Assembly: GCA_035771175.1 (NCBI GenBank)
Contig: CM069601.1
Span: 6,833,001-6,897,000 of the forward strand
Origin: Paratinospora sagittata
Lineage: Eukaryota; Streptophyta; Magnoliopsida; Ranunculales; Menispermaceae
Length of the DNA stretch: 64,000 nucleotides
Direction: 5' to 3'
A program made the translations under genes and the position numbers. Positions 22,850 through 34,187 of the stretch are shown piece after piece (the stretch's first letter is position 1; each line of letters starts with the position of its first letter). The notes beneath the pieces were generated by a model that saw only the letters and a list, made by a program, of their open reading frames with translations, ran no database searches and was not told where the DNA came from.

Positions 22850-24127
22850 TTGAAAAGTCAAACATTCCCAATTCTCGCCTTATATGTGAAAATTGATCTT
22901 TAGCCAAAGGCTTGGTAAAAATATTAGCTAACTGATCTTTAGTTCCAATATGGATCAATTTCACGTCTCCACGGTGCACATGATCTCGAAGAAAATGATG
23001 TCAAATTTTAATGTGTTTCGTTCGAGAGTGCATTACAGGATTTTTGGAAATATTTATAGCGCTTGTATTATCACAATAAATATCCGCACATGAAATATTG
23101 ATTTGATAATCTGAAAGTTGTTGTTTAAGATATAACACTTAAGCACAACAACTTCCGGCTGTAACGTATTCAGCCTCTGTTGTGGATAATGCCACTAAAT
23201 TCTATTTCTTGCTAAACCAAGAAATGAGTGAATCGCTCATGAAGTGACAAAATCGTGAGGTATTATTTCGATCTGTTAAACTTTTGGCATAGGCAGAATC
23301 AACAAAGCTCTTGAGATCGAAAGAAGTTCCTTTAGCATACCAGATGCCCATATTTAGTGTTGTATCAAATTATTCGTTTAATACACTTTAGATGAGACTC
23401 TTTAGGATCAGACTAGAATGTAGCACATAGACAAACACCGAACATAATGTCAGGTCTGCTTGCCGTTAGATATAACAAACTTCCTATGATTTCTCGATAA
23501 GCTTATGGTCGACTGGTTTGCCTTTTTCATCCTTATCCATTTTGATGGTTGAATTAGAAGGAGTATCAATAGTTTTCAAATTTTCGAATTTAAACTTTTT
23601 AATCATGTTCCTTGCATACTTCGATTGGTTTAAGAATGTTCCATTTTTCACTTGCTTAATTTGTAAACCAAGGAAGAAGTTTAATTCTCCCAATCATGCT
23701 CATTTCAAACTCACTTGTCATGATAGAAGAGAACTCATCACACAAGGTCTTGTTTGGTGCACCAAAGATAATGTCGTCAACATAGATTTGCATTAGAAGC
23801 ATATCATTATCTTTGCATTTAATGAATAAAGTTGGATCTAGGGTTCCTTTCTTGAACTTATGATCCAAAAGGAATGTGCTAAGCCTATCATACCACGCTT
23901 TAGGAGCCTGTTTGAAACCATATAAAGCTTTTTTAAGTCTATAAACACGACCAAGTTTGTAACTGTCCTCAAAACCGGGTGGTTGTTTAGACCTCTTCGT
24001 TTATAAATCCATTCAAGAAAGCACTTTTGACATCCATTTGATATAACATGAATCCGTTATAGCAAGCATAAGAAAGTAATAATCTAATTGCTTTTAATCT
24101 TGCTTAAATATATTTTTCCAAATTCCT
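22850..24127 (-). pseudogene. SIRE-like Copia pol fragment (reverse transcriptase and RNase H)
   Basis: On the minus strand, 23868-23656 encodes an RT segment with the catalytic YVDDIIFG. 23693-23484 continues with MGELNFFLGLQIKQ, a typical Copia RT end. RNase H follows at 23400-22850, with LVALSTTEAEYVTA near 23200, a CDNTSAI-type block and an IFTKPL-like end, broken by stops and frame changes. The polyprotein is cut off upstream at about 24127, where LINE C begins. Gag, protease and integrase are absent. It is oriented with, and joined through a polypurine tract to, the LTR at 17140-22143. Confidence 0.8.
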
Positions 24128-25180
24128 ATAAGTAGTAGAGTAGTGGAAGATAAGTTCATTTGGTATTGCACAAAAAATGGGAGATACATTGTAAGAAGTG
24201 GCTATTGGTTGCATAGATCACTAAGCCAACATGATAGCCTTTTTTCATCATGCAAACTAGACTCAAATTGGAAGAAACTACGAAACCTATGCTTGCCTCC
24301 AAAAATAAAGGTTTTCTTTTGGAGAATCATGCATAATATCCTCCCTGCAAATGTTAATCTATTCCAAAAAACATGTAATTAGATCCCCTTTTTGTAATTT
24401 TTGGCAAGAGGAGCCAGAGACTTTAGTACATGTATCAGGAGAATGCATGCATGCTAAAAATAAATGGGGGCTTACCCAGCCAAAACCTAGGTATGAAGCT
24501 ATTATTAATTTCATTCAGTGTGGTAATTTCAAAGAGTTTTTTTCAAATTTTTGATAATAGAGAAGTGGAAGACTTCATTACAATTTGCTGGAATATATGA
24601 GGATCTAGAAATAAGTTAATAAAAAAATGAAGTTCTCTTTCAAAAGAATCATACAACAGAAAATGTAATTCAATTTGTTCAACAACTCCACTCTATACAT
24701 GTGAATGATACTGAACATTCTCAAAGAGGTAGATCCTCTTGGGTACCTCCAAAAGATATAGCTCTAAAAAAGAATGTTGATATTGGTATCTACGTAGCCT
24801 CAAAACACATTAGAATTGGTGTCATACTTCATGATAGCTAGGGGCAAGTAGTGGCAGCTTTAGCTAAGTGCATGTTGGGTAGAATTCTAGCCAAGGTAGC
24901 TAAAGCTGTGGCCATAAGAGAGAGGCTTATTTTGCACTTGATTCAGGGATTATCATACACATAACTGAAGAAGACTCATCTCTAGTGTTATGAAGGCTTT
25001 GCTTTCCGAAGAAAAATGATTAGGGTAACTGGGTTTATTGAAGAAAGATTGCAAACATTTGCTATCTTTCGTTCCCAACATTTAAATCAAATCAATGTAC
25101 AGAGAATGTAATAAAGCTGCATATAGATTAGGTTAGTATGCTTCAACCTTGGAAAATTTTGTTGTATGGATGAAGAGAAC
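24128..25180 (+). mobile_element. LINE C, 3' end (zinc-binding and RNase H-like domains)
   Basis: The plus strand encodes the RT-associated zinc-binding domain (KFIWYCTKNGRYIVRSGYW near 24150 and LPPKIKVFFWRIMHNILP near 24295). After stops comes an RNase H-like tail (VDIGIYVASKHIRIGVILHD near 24780). It is heavily 5' truncated. Its right side is cut directly by the Copia LTR at 25181. Confidence 0.75.
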
Positions 25181-25547
25181 TGTTAGTTTTTTAATTTTGA
25201 ATAAGTCAAATATGGTCCAATATCTTCCATCAATTTAGGAACGTTCAAAAGGCTCAATTCATTACTGCCCATGAAATGCACCGGATGACATTCTTGATGG
25301 GAGAATGTCTATAAATATAAGCATCATTCGGTTGAGTCACTAAGCCATTCAATCTCGTTCTTGTCAATATACACCATCACTTGAGATTGTCTAAAGTTTA
25401 GAAGCACTTGAACCCACTGAAATTCAATTCCGGATTGCACAATATCAATGGCCCGAGGTACGTTCTTAATCGTTTTATTTCTGCATTTGATCTTTTATGC
25501 TATTTAAGGTTATTGAAGCATGTTTAGGTCATAATTTTAGTCTAACA
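25181..25547 (+). mobile_element. Copia T1 5' LTR
   Basis: The 367-bp LTR begins TGTTAG and ends CTAACA, perfect 6-bp terminal inverted repeats. A TATA box (TATAAATA) lies at 25310-25317. It is related to 56952-57237 over most of its length, with clear divergence and a small insertion difference. Five bases before it (AGAAC) would be the target duplication, but the right side is lost. Confidence 0.8.
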
Positions 25548-25549
25548 GT

Positions 25550-25561
25550 TGGTATCACAGC
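25550..25561 (+). other. Copia T1 primer-binding site
   Basis: TTGGTATCACAGC right after the LTR matches the tRNA-Met site TGGTATCAGAGC except for one base. Confidence 0.75.
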
Positions 25562-28500
25562 AATAGTTTGTCTCTGTCTTGATTTTTATGCTATCTGGAA
25601 AAAAAAATCAAAAGTATTAGCTAAATTAGTTGAAGATCATGAAAATATCATGATTTAAAGTTTCGGATCTCCGGCAAAATCACCGGATTTTGGTCATCGT
25701 TTTATCTTCCGCACCCACCGATTGTGATCTCCTTACTCTGGCGATCATTTCGAGTTATTACATGAAAATTTTGGGCAATAAATAGTCGGTATGCATAGTC
25801 ACCCATGGTGTTCTATTTTTGCAACAACTTTTTGACGAGGAAGATGAACAGCGGCAATATATGAGTTTATTTATTAAAATACATATTTATATATAAAACA
25901 GATCTCAGTCGTCCGATTATTCACATGATAAATCGGATTGTGTATAGCAAACAATTTTGAAGTGAGACCCATGGTATTTTCTTGTGATCTTTACATTATG
26001 TATGGTTAGAAATTTCAGATTCATACGTATGATGTAGATTGATCATGTATCTTGAGATTGAATTCGGACCGTTAATATTAGATGTATTATAAATATGCAT
26101 GTAGATCATGATTTTGGCAAACCTGGAATCTGTGACCTAAGGTTGATTGTTATGAATTTTGCATCTATACTGTGCCATCCCTACTATGTACCCTAGTAAA
26201 AGTGACCCTTAAAACTCTAATTCCATGGGAAAAACATGAACGTAAAGACTTAAATGTATCTTAAAATGAAGTGTTTAGAACCTTAGAAAACTAGATTTTA
26301 GTGCCAAACACCACCTATGAAGTGCTGAGACTCGAAAATGACGAAATCGAAAAGAAAATGTGCAAAATACCCAAAAGGAGGAAGAAGAAACACGTTTTTC
26401 ATCAGGGGGAAATGCGTTTGGCTTTCGTCACCCGAGAAGGATAGTCGACACTCTAGAAACGTGTTTTTAGGCTCAGAGTCCTATATAAACTCAATTTTCC
26501 TCATTTTAAACCTTTTCAACTTTGGCTAAAAAGATAGAGCTCTAGTGACGAATTGGGGGTGTTTGTAGGAGATCCAAAGGAGCTCAAAGGTGATTCCTAA
26601 GGGTGGATTAAGGCTACTACGCACTAAAACAAAGAGGATTGGAGGTATAATCTCTCACTTTTCATGATTAATCTTCATTGTTTTGCATTTTCCTTGTTCC
26701 TCAAGTTATGGTTATGGATTTGTATGAGTCTCTTGAGGTATTAATGATGATTTTGAAGGTTTCTTGATGTTTTAAACATGTTTTGAGCAAAAATGATAAG
26801 ATTAGGGAGACTTTGATGAATATGGGAAGGTTGCTTGTTCATCAAGCAACCAAGAGGTTCTTGACTTGGCCTTTAGATATGTGTTTTCTCTTGAGATTTC
26901 CTTGAAGATCTTGGTTATTATAGATGAAATAATGATATAAGAGACCCTTTACCCATGATTTTGAGGTATCTTTCTCTCCAAGAAATCATGGAAGGTTTGC
27001 TAAGAATCACATGAGGCTTTGCTAAGAATCACATGAGGCTTACTTATATTGATGTATTAGTCCGGAAACATTGATGCTTGAGTTTATTGATGTGAAAGGA
27101 ACTTAGAATTAAGATTGTTGGGTGCTTAGACTAGAAACAAGTGGATTTGCCTAGTTATGGTTATTAACTTAGGGTTTGAAAATCAAACCCTTGTAATAAT
27201 ATGAATGAGATGAGAAGAACCATTCTCATGAATTAAATGAAGGATGAATCAGTGTTAAATGTTAGTTGGATATGTTTATGTTCAAAATTGATTAAGTATA
27301 GTATGTTTTGTAAATGCTAGTAAGTGAGAATCGACAAAGTGAGGTGAGGTTCCCAAGGCGGGGAACTAATTTGGTAACGGTATCACTATGAGTAGATTTC
27401 ATTCTCGCATCATATGCATATCAACATAACTATAAATGTTGTTTTATATCATGATTCATGCTTATATTCATGTTATGAAATGTTGTTAGCATGAGATGTT
27501 GATAAATGAATTTATTTACATATATGAGGAAGACAAGCATGCCTATCATGTATCCATATTTAATTATGTATGTTCTTGTCTTTATTGATGATAATCTTAA
27601 TTATGCCTTGCTTGAGGTAGAACATGTTTAGGATATATGATGATGTTATTCAAGCTTATGAATGGTTTTGGAGTAATAACATGTCTTTTATTCTAAGGTA
27701 GAAGTTGTATGTGATAAAACCTAGCATGCCATAAGTATAGACTTGCATAGTAATATCATGCATAAACATTGAGTATAGTTCCATGTGGTTGGTTGTTGGA
27801 AGTAGTTGACATTGTGATGTATGTGAGTGAGGTCTAACGGTAGACACGTCGGTTGGATGTCTAGGGGAAATTTTATTGGTAAATATGACCTCATGGTAGA
27901 GACGTCACCGGTTGGACGTCTGAAATACTTTCAATAGCAACCAACCATCAGAACAGGAAACTCGATTGCCATCATAAAGTCATAGGTTTGATACTTCATA
28001 GGATTGGAAGTATCTAGGATGCACCTATGTTATATGAGCAGAATGAGACATGATTTTGAACTATGGGTTTTGTGTAAATGTTAAGTTTTTTATGGAATTA
28101 TCTATTTTCCCTACTTGCACATGTAATAGTTGTACTTATGACATCTATGGTGATTGATGTATGCACGGTTTTAAATCTATTGATGAGCATGTGATGGTGA
28201 ACATGCAAAATCATCTCACTGGGCTATAAGCTCACTCTACTTATCATTTTTTTTAGGATGCAATAGTGTCCTAGATAAGGGCAAGAGTATCGCATACAGA
28301 CCCATTTCTCCCCAATGTTGACGCCATTACTTCTTGCTAGTGAGTACCAGATGGAGCGGGAGGCATCTCGAGCTTGGTTAGGACGTTTGATTTTCATTAA
28401 ACTTTGAGATTTTACTTAGAAATGGATAATTGCAATAACTATTACTTTACCTAGCTTTTCATGATAATTCTGCACAATAGTTGATTATCTTTGTCTTGTA

Positions 28501-29241
28501 GTTTTCTATGCCTTGTGCGACTTGTTCATAGTTGAATGTGTGTGAGAATAGTGACATAAGTAGAGGCTGAGGGTTACTAGTAATCTATTGGAGAGGGTAC
28601 TAGCCCGGGTAGCTCGATGTTTTCTTGATTGGAAACTAGGGTCGTCTCATACCCGATCAAGATTATCATATGAGTTTATTATCATTCAGATCTGTGATTT
28701 GTGCTTAAATTATGTTAAATTTTGTATCTATAACTTATAATTATATGATTATTCATGCAAATTTGTGTAATGTATTTAATGCATTAAATTTTAAATGTCT
28801 AAGTGATGTATATAATTTTGAATAATTAGGGATTAGCCACAACATCTTTAATTATGAAAAAGTTATATAATAAAGTTTTGTAAATCACATAAAGAATTAA
28901 AGACATTTATAGTAATTAATTATATTTAATATAATAAATCTTATTCCACATGAATTTTTATTATTTTTATATGATTAATTAGGATAGAGTATCAAATTAT
29001 ATTTCTTAATTTACCCACAAGAATTAGGAAAAGGAACATAATTGGATAGTTTCATCATAAAGTTATAAATGAATCTAATTGAATTAGAATTTTAGCCCAC
29101 AAACAAGTTATATGTCACTTGATCCATAATTTTTGAAGCATGATTTACATTGGTAAAACATTATATGTATTTAGTAGTCTCAAATTTATGTAATGTAAGC
29201 ATGTATGCTTAGTTTTTATTTTATTTTATTTTTATGTAGTC
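25562..29241 (+). other. Copia T1 leader, interrupted by a probable LTR insertion
   Basis: 3.7 kb without a gene, far longer than a normal Copia leader. The excess is explained by the insertion at 26171-28649. The remaining parts (25562-26170 and 28650-29241) are AT-rich and non-coding. Confidence 0.5.
26171..28649. mobile_element. Probable solo LTR S3 (2.5 kb)
   Basis: The segment begins TGTGCCATCCCTA and ends TAGGGTCGTCTCA, imperfect inverted ends of LTR type. It contains a GCTATAAGCTCACTCT stretch near 28222 of the kind common in plant Ty3 LTRs. Flanks (TATAC and TACCC) are only partly alike, so the target duplication is doubtful. There is no coding region. Confidence 0.4.
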
Positions 29242-30088
29242 ATGCAACCTACAAATTACTTTCATATACGATGTGACATTCCCAGACTAAAGGGTGATAA
29301 CTATAGGGTTGGGAAGGAGTGAATTCTCCTTCATTTGGGGTGGATGGACATTGATTATGCTATTAGGAAAGACGAGCCAGCCATTACTGCAACCAACACT
29401 CCAAATGAAATTGCTCTTTATGAACGATGGGAGCGATCCAATAGTCTCAGTGTGATGTTCATAAAGACCAAGATTTCTGCTGGTATTCATGGTTCAATTG
29501 ATCAGCATGACAAAGTCAAAGATTTACTGAAGGTTATTAATGAGCAATTTGAGACTTCAGATAAGGCACTTGCTAGCACCCTGATTATGTTTCCATCCTT
29601 AAGGCTCACCAATGTGAAAGATGTGCGTGAGCACATCATGCAAATAAGGGACATTGTGGCTCAATTGAAGACTCTTGAGGTGATGTCTGAGTCTTTCCTT
29701 GTGCACTATATATTGGACACCCTTCCACAAAAATATGGATACTTCAAAATATCCTACAAAAAATATAAGGTCAAATGGTCAATTAACGAGTTCTTTACCA
29801 TGTGTACATTTGTTCAAAAGGAAGGAAAGAAGGCTCATTATGGAATTGGGTGAGAGTGCATTGATGGTAACACAAAGGAAGAACCAAAACCAAGCTAAAA
29901 ACAAGTGGAAAGGTAAAATACCACCCCAAGGTGATATAAAAAAGGAATACAAATGTTTCTTCTACAAAAAGAAGCGACACATGAAGAAGGATTACACCAA
30001 ATTTCAAAAATGGCTTAAGAAGAAAGGTAATCCAATGTCATTTGTTTTTTATGAATCTAATATGGTTGATGTTATTTATAACACGTGA
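29242..30088 (+). pseudogene. Copia T1 gag pseudogene
   Basis: An ATG at 29242 opens gag (IPRLKGDNYRV near 29278), but a TGA at 29320-29322 cuts it after 26 codons. The frame continues from 29335 to 29853 with the gag core (YERWERSNSLSVMFIKTKIS near 29420 and SLRLTNVKDVREHIMQIRDIV near 29600). A frame change near 29830 leads into 29845-30088, with the lysine-rich region and a broken zinc knuckle (CFFYKKKRHMKKDY, which lacks the second and third cysteines). It is inactive. Confidence 0.8.
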
Positions 30089-30640
30089 TGGATTGATTCT
30101 GGTTCAACAATTCATTATTTGAATACCTTGTAGGGTATACGAAACCTAAAGAAGCCAGTGGGAAGTGAGCAATACGTTTATTCAGGAAACAAGATGCATT
30201 TACATGTAGAAGCCATTGGACATGAAGTTTAACTTTAAGTAGTGGTTTTATTTTGAATTCAGAAAAGACTTTTTATATTCTTAGTTTTTCTAAAATTTTT
30301 ATTTTAGTATCAAGACTTGTACCTTTTGGTTATTCCTTTAACGTTTCAGAAACATCTTTCAGTTTATTTTATAAAATTGATCCTGTTGGGAATGGTACAT
30401 TATCTGATGGTTTTTTCTCTATTAATTTGCAAAATGATACTACTTATGAAGGTATGGATGTTCTTATTGGTACTACACGATGTGTTATGAATGAAGATTC
30501 CTCTATGTTGTGCCACCACATATTAGGACATATCTCCATAGATAGAATTAAAAAAATAGTGAATCATGGAATATTTAGTACTTCAGATTTCATTGATTTT
30601 CAAACTTGTGTGGATTGTATTAAGAGAAAGCAATCAACCA
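30089..30640 (+). pseudogene. Copia T1 protease and GAG-pre-integrase remnant
   Basis: After the gag stop, WIDSGSTIHYLNTL (near 30092) is the aspartic-protease active site. It is followed by stops. The frame 30253-30640 carries the GAG-pre-integrase region, with LCHHILGHISIDRIKK and the CVDCIKRKQ cysteine pair. The coding match ends at about 30640. The last 253 bp (30388-30640) are repeated, with differences, at 36821-37073. Confidence 0.75.
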
Positions 30641-30999
30641 ACTTCCCTTTAGATCTAGTTGTTGTTGAAGCTCCATCTACATATGGCTAAGATTTAGGTC
30701 GTAGTGTATGTTGGTCCACCCAAAAGGAGGGTGAATTGGGTGCGATGGTCAATTTTAAATATCTCTTCCAATAACTTAGTGATGTGCATAAATATATTGG
30801 AACTGATTGCAAAATTAGAACTCAAACTAAATTGCAAACGTGAGACACACAAGATTTATAGTGGTTCGGCTAAGCCTACGTCCACTACCTAATCTCCCGA
30901 TTATGATTTTCTCAATCCACTAACTGATTCTCTTACGAGTGAGAACCAAACCGTTACAACTACCCTTTTACAAGTTAAAGGCAAACCTATCCTTTCACG

Positions 31000-31245
31000 G
31001 GCTAAGGATGAACCAAATTTTCTTTTCTCGGGATGAGAAAAAACCCATGTTCCTTTTACGGGATAAGAGGAAGAACCGTTTTCCTTTTATGGGTTAAAGA
31101 ACAATTGTTTCTCTTTTACAGGTTAAGAGATAACCTATCCTTTTACAGGTTAAGGACGCACCTATTCTTTTACGAGATTAGGACGAACCGATTTCCTACT
31201 TGTAGGTGAGGATGAACCTTTTTCTCTTTTACAGGTTCAGAGATA
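31000..31245. repeat. Degenerate tandem units in X2
   Basis: Units of about 30-40 bases built on CCTTTTAC-GGGTTAAGGATGAACC-like text are repeated at least six times with variation. X1 has a shorter version near 18080-18190. Confidence 0.65.
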
Positions 31246-32259
31246 ACCGTACATGATTTCAATCCTAACATCATTAAGTGAACTGCATTCACTTGTCCTA
31301 GTTGTTTCAGTTCAGAAACACACCCGCATTACAACATAATAATGTTGGTTCTAACTGAGTGGAACACTTTACAATTAAGCTAATTACATAACATTACAAA
31401 GATATGAAATATGAAATAGGTAATGCTAAGTTGAAATACACATACAGTCCTTTACCTTTCAATGTTCGATACTGCTCAAGTGCAGTTTCGAAAAAGATGA
31501 ATGATATGATATAACAATCAGTGCTTCTTTAAAAATAATATGATACCAAATAAACATTGATTTGAAAAATTGAAGGACTAGTGTAAATCAAGGACACAAA
31601 CAATTTTCAAAGTAGTTATAAAATATAAGTATGAAAACTTCTGGTTCAGTGATCAGTAGTTAATGCAACTACTGATATAGTTCAATACAATACTTAAGAT
31701 ATGAAATTAAGTACAACTGTATTTCTCATGAACTATATCTCAAATTCTATCTTCAGTAAGAATAATACCAAGTATGAATCGGTGCTAAGAATTTGAGTTG
31801 ATACGAGATCAAATGGATTTTCAAAGATAGAATGAAAATAAGCAGTATGAAAATCATTTGAAGGCGTAAAGGTATCAGTAAAAATACTTGAAAGTTTAGA
31901 TAATGAAAAATGTTTTGACACAGACTAACTTTCACAAAGTATTGGCACAATACAAAATTATTAGCAAGTTGTTTGATCCTAAGTGCTGATATTTATAGAC
32001 TTACTGAGACATAGCCGTTAGACATTTGAAGTTCAAATAATATGAACATTTACACACAACGGCTAGAGTGTTATATGAAAATGACAACAAAAATTTTCAC
32101 TAACATTCTGGTTCTTTTTATATTTCATGAAAAATGAAAGTTTTAGAAAAACTTATTTCATGTATCAGAGAAGATCTCTGATAAGTCTGAAAAGGACTTT
32201 GTGCAAAACTCCATTCTGAAAAAGTAAACTGATGCAGTGTACTTGTTCGAACAGTGACG

Positions 32260-32965
32260 GTTGTTGAATTAGCGACCTGATTCCATAATCAGTGTCCTGA
32301 CGCATAATATCAACTTTGTCGTTTTGTTCCTTAAGGCGCTCATTGCATATAAGCGTCCCGCTGAACACTTAAGTGAGGACGCTATTAATTCGTAAGTGTC
32401 TTGACTTACTTTGATACTTAAACAACTTAAACCTGAGGGCGTTAATGCACAAATAGCGTCTTGCTATGTTTTAAAATAGCTAAGTGCATGAGGGCGCTAC
32501 TTTCCAAGTAAGCGTCCTGCCTTTTAAAACATAAAACAAAATATGAGGGCGTTACAACTATGTAAGCGTCCTACCAGTTAAAAACATAAAACACAAAAAC
32601 ACAAGCGTGCTAAACACAATAAGCGTTCTGAAAGTTACTAAGTTGATTCCCAAAGATTATGGCACTCATATCCAGATAGCGTCCTGATAGATTATTCAAC
32701 TTATAACTATCAACGTCTTCAAAGATACATTCTTTGAAGAACTTTAAGAAGTCTTTCAATGAGCTGATGCTGAGTCAGCTTCCTGACAACTTCAGAGGTT
32801 GACTAATAAAGGAGGCCACTACTATACAAGTAAGCATCCTAATAAATCAGTTCTATTCAACCTTGAATGTTATCAGCGTCCTAATGAACTATTAGCGTCC
32901 TGACATATTAGCGTCCTAACGTTCAGGAGAACGTTGTTATCTCATTAGCGTCCTGAAAGACTTTT
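32260..32965. repeat. Array of alternating complementary short motifs in X2
   Basis: GAGGACGCT, GAGGGCGTT and GAGGGCGCT alternate with AGCGTCTTG, AAGCGTCCTG and similar. Four consecutive pairs at 32375-32575 have 9-11-base spacers and could form a row of small hairpins. Confidence 0.75.
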
Positions 32966-33580
32966 TAAAAACAGTTTTGACTCGCGACTAAATATTGATA
33001 AATGCGAATAAAAACTCGGTAAATTTCAAATTAAATATATCAAATTAAGTCATTTGAAATACCGTAAAACGTATGATCAAAACATGCAAGTATGCAAGTG
33101 GTTTGTGCATGATTTTGGAAAACGTTTGAGCAATGACGATTAGAAAAAGATATACCTTAAACACTTTGTGTATTTCTCATTTCTCATAATCGTTAAATCC
33201 AACTCTTCATTATGAGATCTTCATAAGAGCTTTGCGCAGAGTTGAATGTCTTGAATGTTGATCGAAGGATGTAGACTTGAAGCTTGATCGAATCATTCGA
33301 TTGAAATGATCTTGAAATCATGATGTGATCGTTGATGTTCACTGGTTGAAACGAACTTGACCATTGGATGTGATCTTTGTGTTCCTTGATCGAGTCGTTC
33401 CTTGGCTTTTTGTTTTCCTCAGATGCTTTGATGAAATCTTGATAAACGCTCGTTAGCACCGAAAAATACTTTGTTTGTGATCATCAAAATATACTATATC
33501 ACAGTATATTTAGGGACGAACAAGTGATGAACCGTATAGGTTAATAGTGTATACGAGTCGTTGAAGTTGAAGGACCAATA

Positions 33581-34187
33581 GCCAATTTTTTGTTCCACCA
33601 GGGGGGCGAGTATTGCTCCTTTCCTTCAGTTGAGATTAGTAGTATTTTATTCACATAAACATTTTTTTGACATTTTCTATTTCTTTATTTCTTTTCAACT
33701 TAAGGAATTCAGAAAAAAAGCATTAATACAGATTTTTGGATTTATATTATTTTTATTGAGTATTAGTATTATACTTTTTTTCAATACTCGCTCTTCAGAT
33801 TGAAGAGGAATGAGAGCGACCTTATTGCCAGGGGATCGCATGGGAAGCTTACGTTTTTGACGTGGCATGGTCGAAGAGCAAAGAAAATTGTGAAAAATAT
33901 GAAAATAATGAAAGCCTAAGGCAAAACCTAGAAGTGACAAAAAAGCACAAATATCTATTAAAGATGAAGATTTTACCAAAGATTCGAAGAAATCGAAGCT
34001 GAAATTGACAAAACGTAGAGTTCGAGGAGTGAGTTGGGAAGGGCGAGAGCAAACGCTAATGAGCTAGGGCAAGAAATGAAGGAAATGAACTAGATGACCT
34101 ATTTATGGGTCGAGGTTACTTCTAGTAAATGACCCTAGCTTCTAAACCCATGGGGTTACCAACATCATCATCACACAACTCACAAAT
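33581..34187. other. Unassigned segment with minus-strand promoter-like start and short ORF
   Basis: On the minus strand a CATAAATAGG TATA-like box (near 34105) is followed by a pyrimidine-rich leader. An ATG at 33868 then opens a short, basic frame starting MPRQKRKLPMRSPGNK. It resembles the 5' end of a host or captured gene, but I do not recognise it and the frame soon becomes low-complexity. Removing solo LTR S2 makes it contiguous with 36120-36812. Confidence 0.3.

Larger units (their letters stand above)
30709..33580. mobile_element. Element X2: LTR-like insertion of 2.9 kb
   Basis: It begins TGTTGGTCCACCC and ends GGACCAATA, so the ends form an inverted repeat TTGGTCC/GGACCAA. It is collinear with X1 (17819-20534). 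It contains a run of reiterated CTTTTACAGGTTAAG-like units at 31060-31240 and the complementary-motif array at 32260-32965. I see no matching target duplication. It has no coding capacity. Confidence 0.6.
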
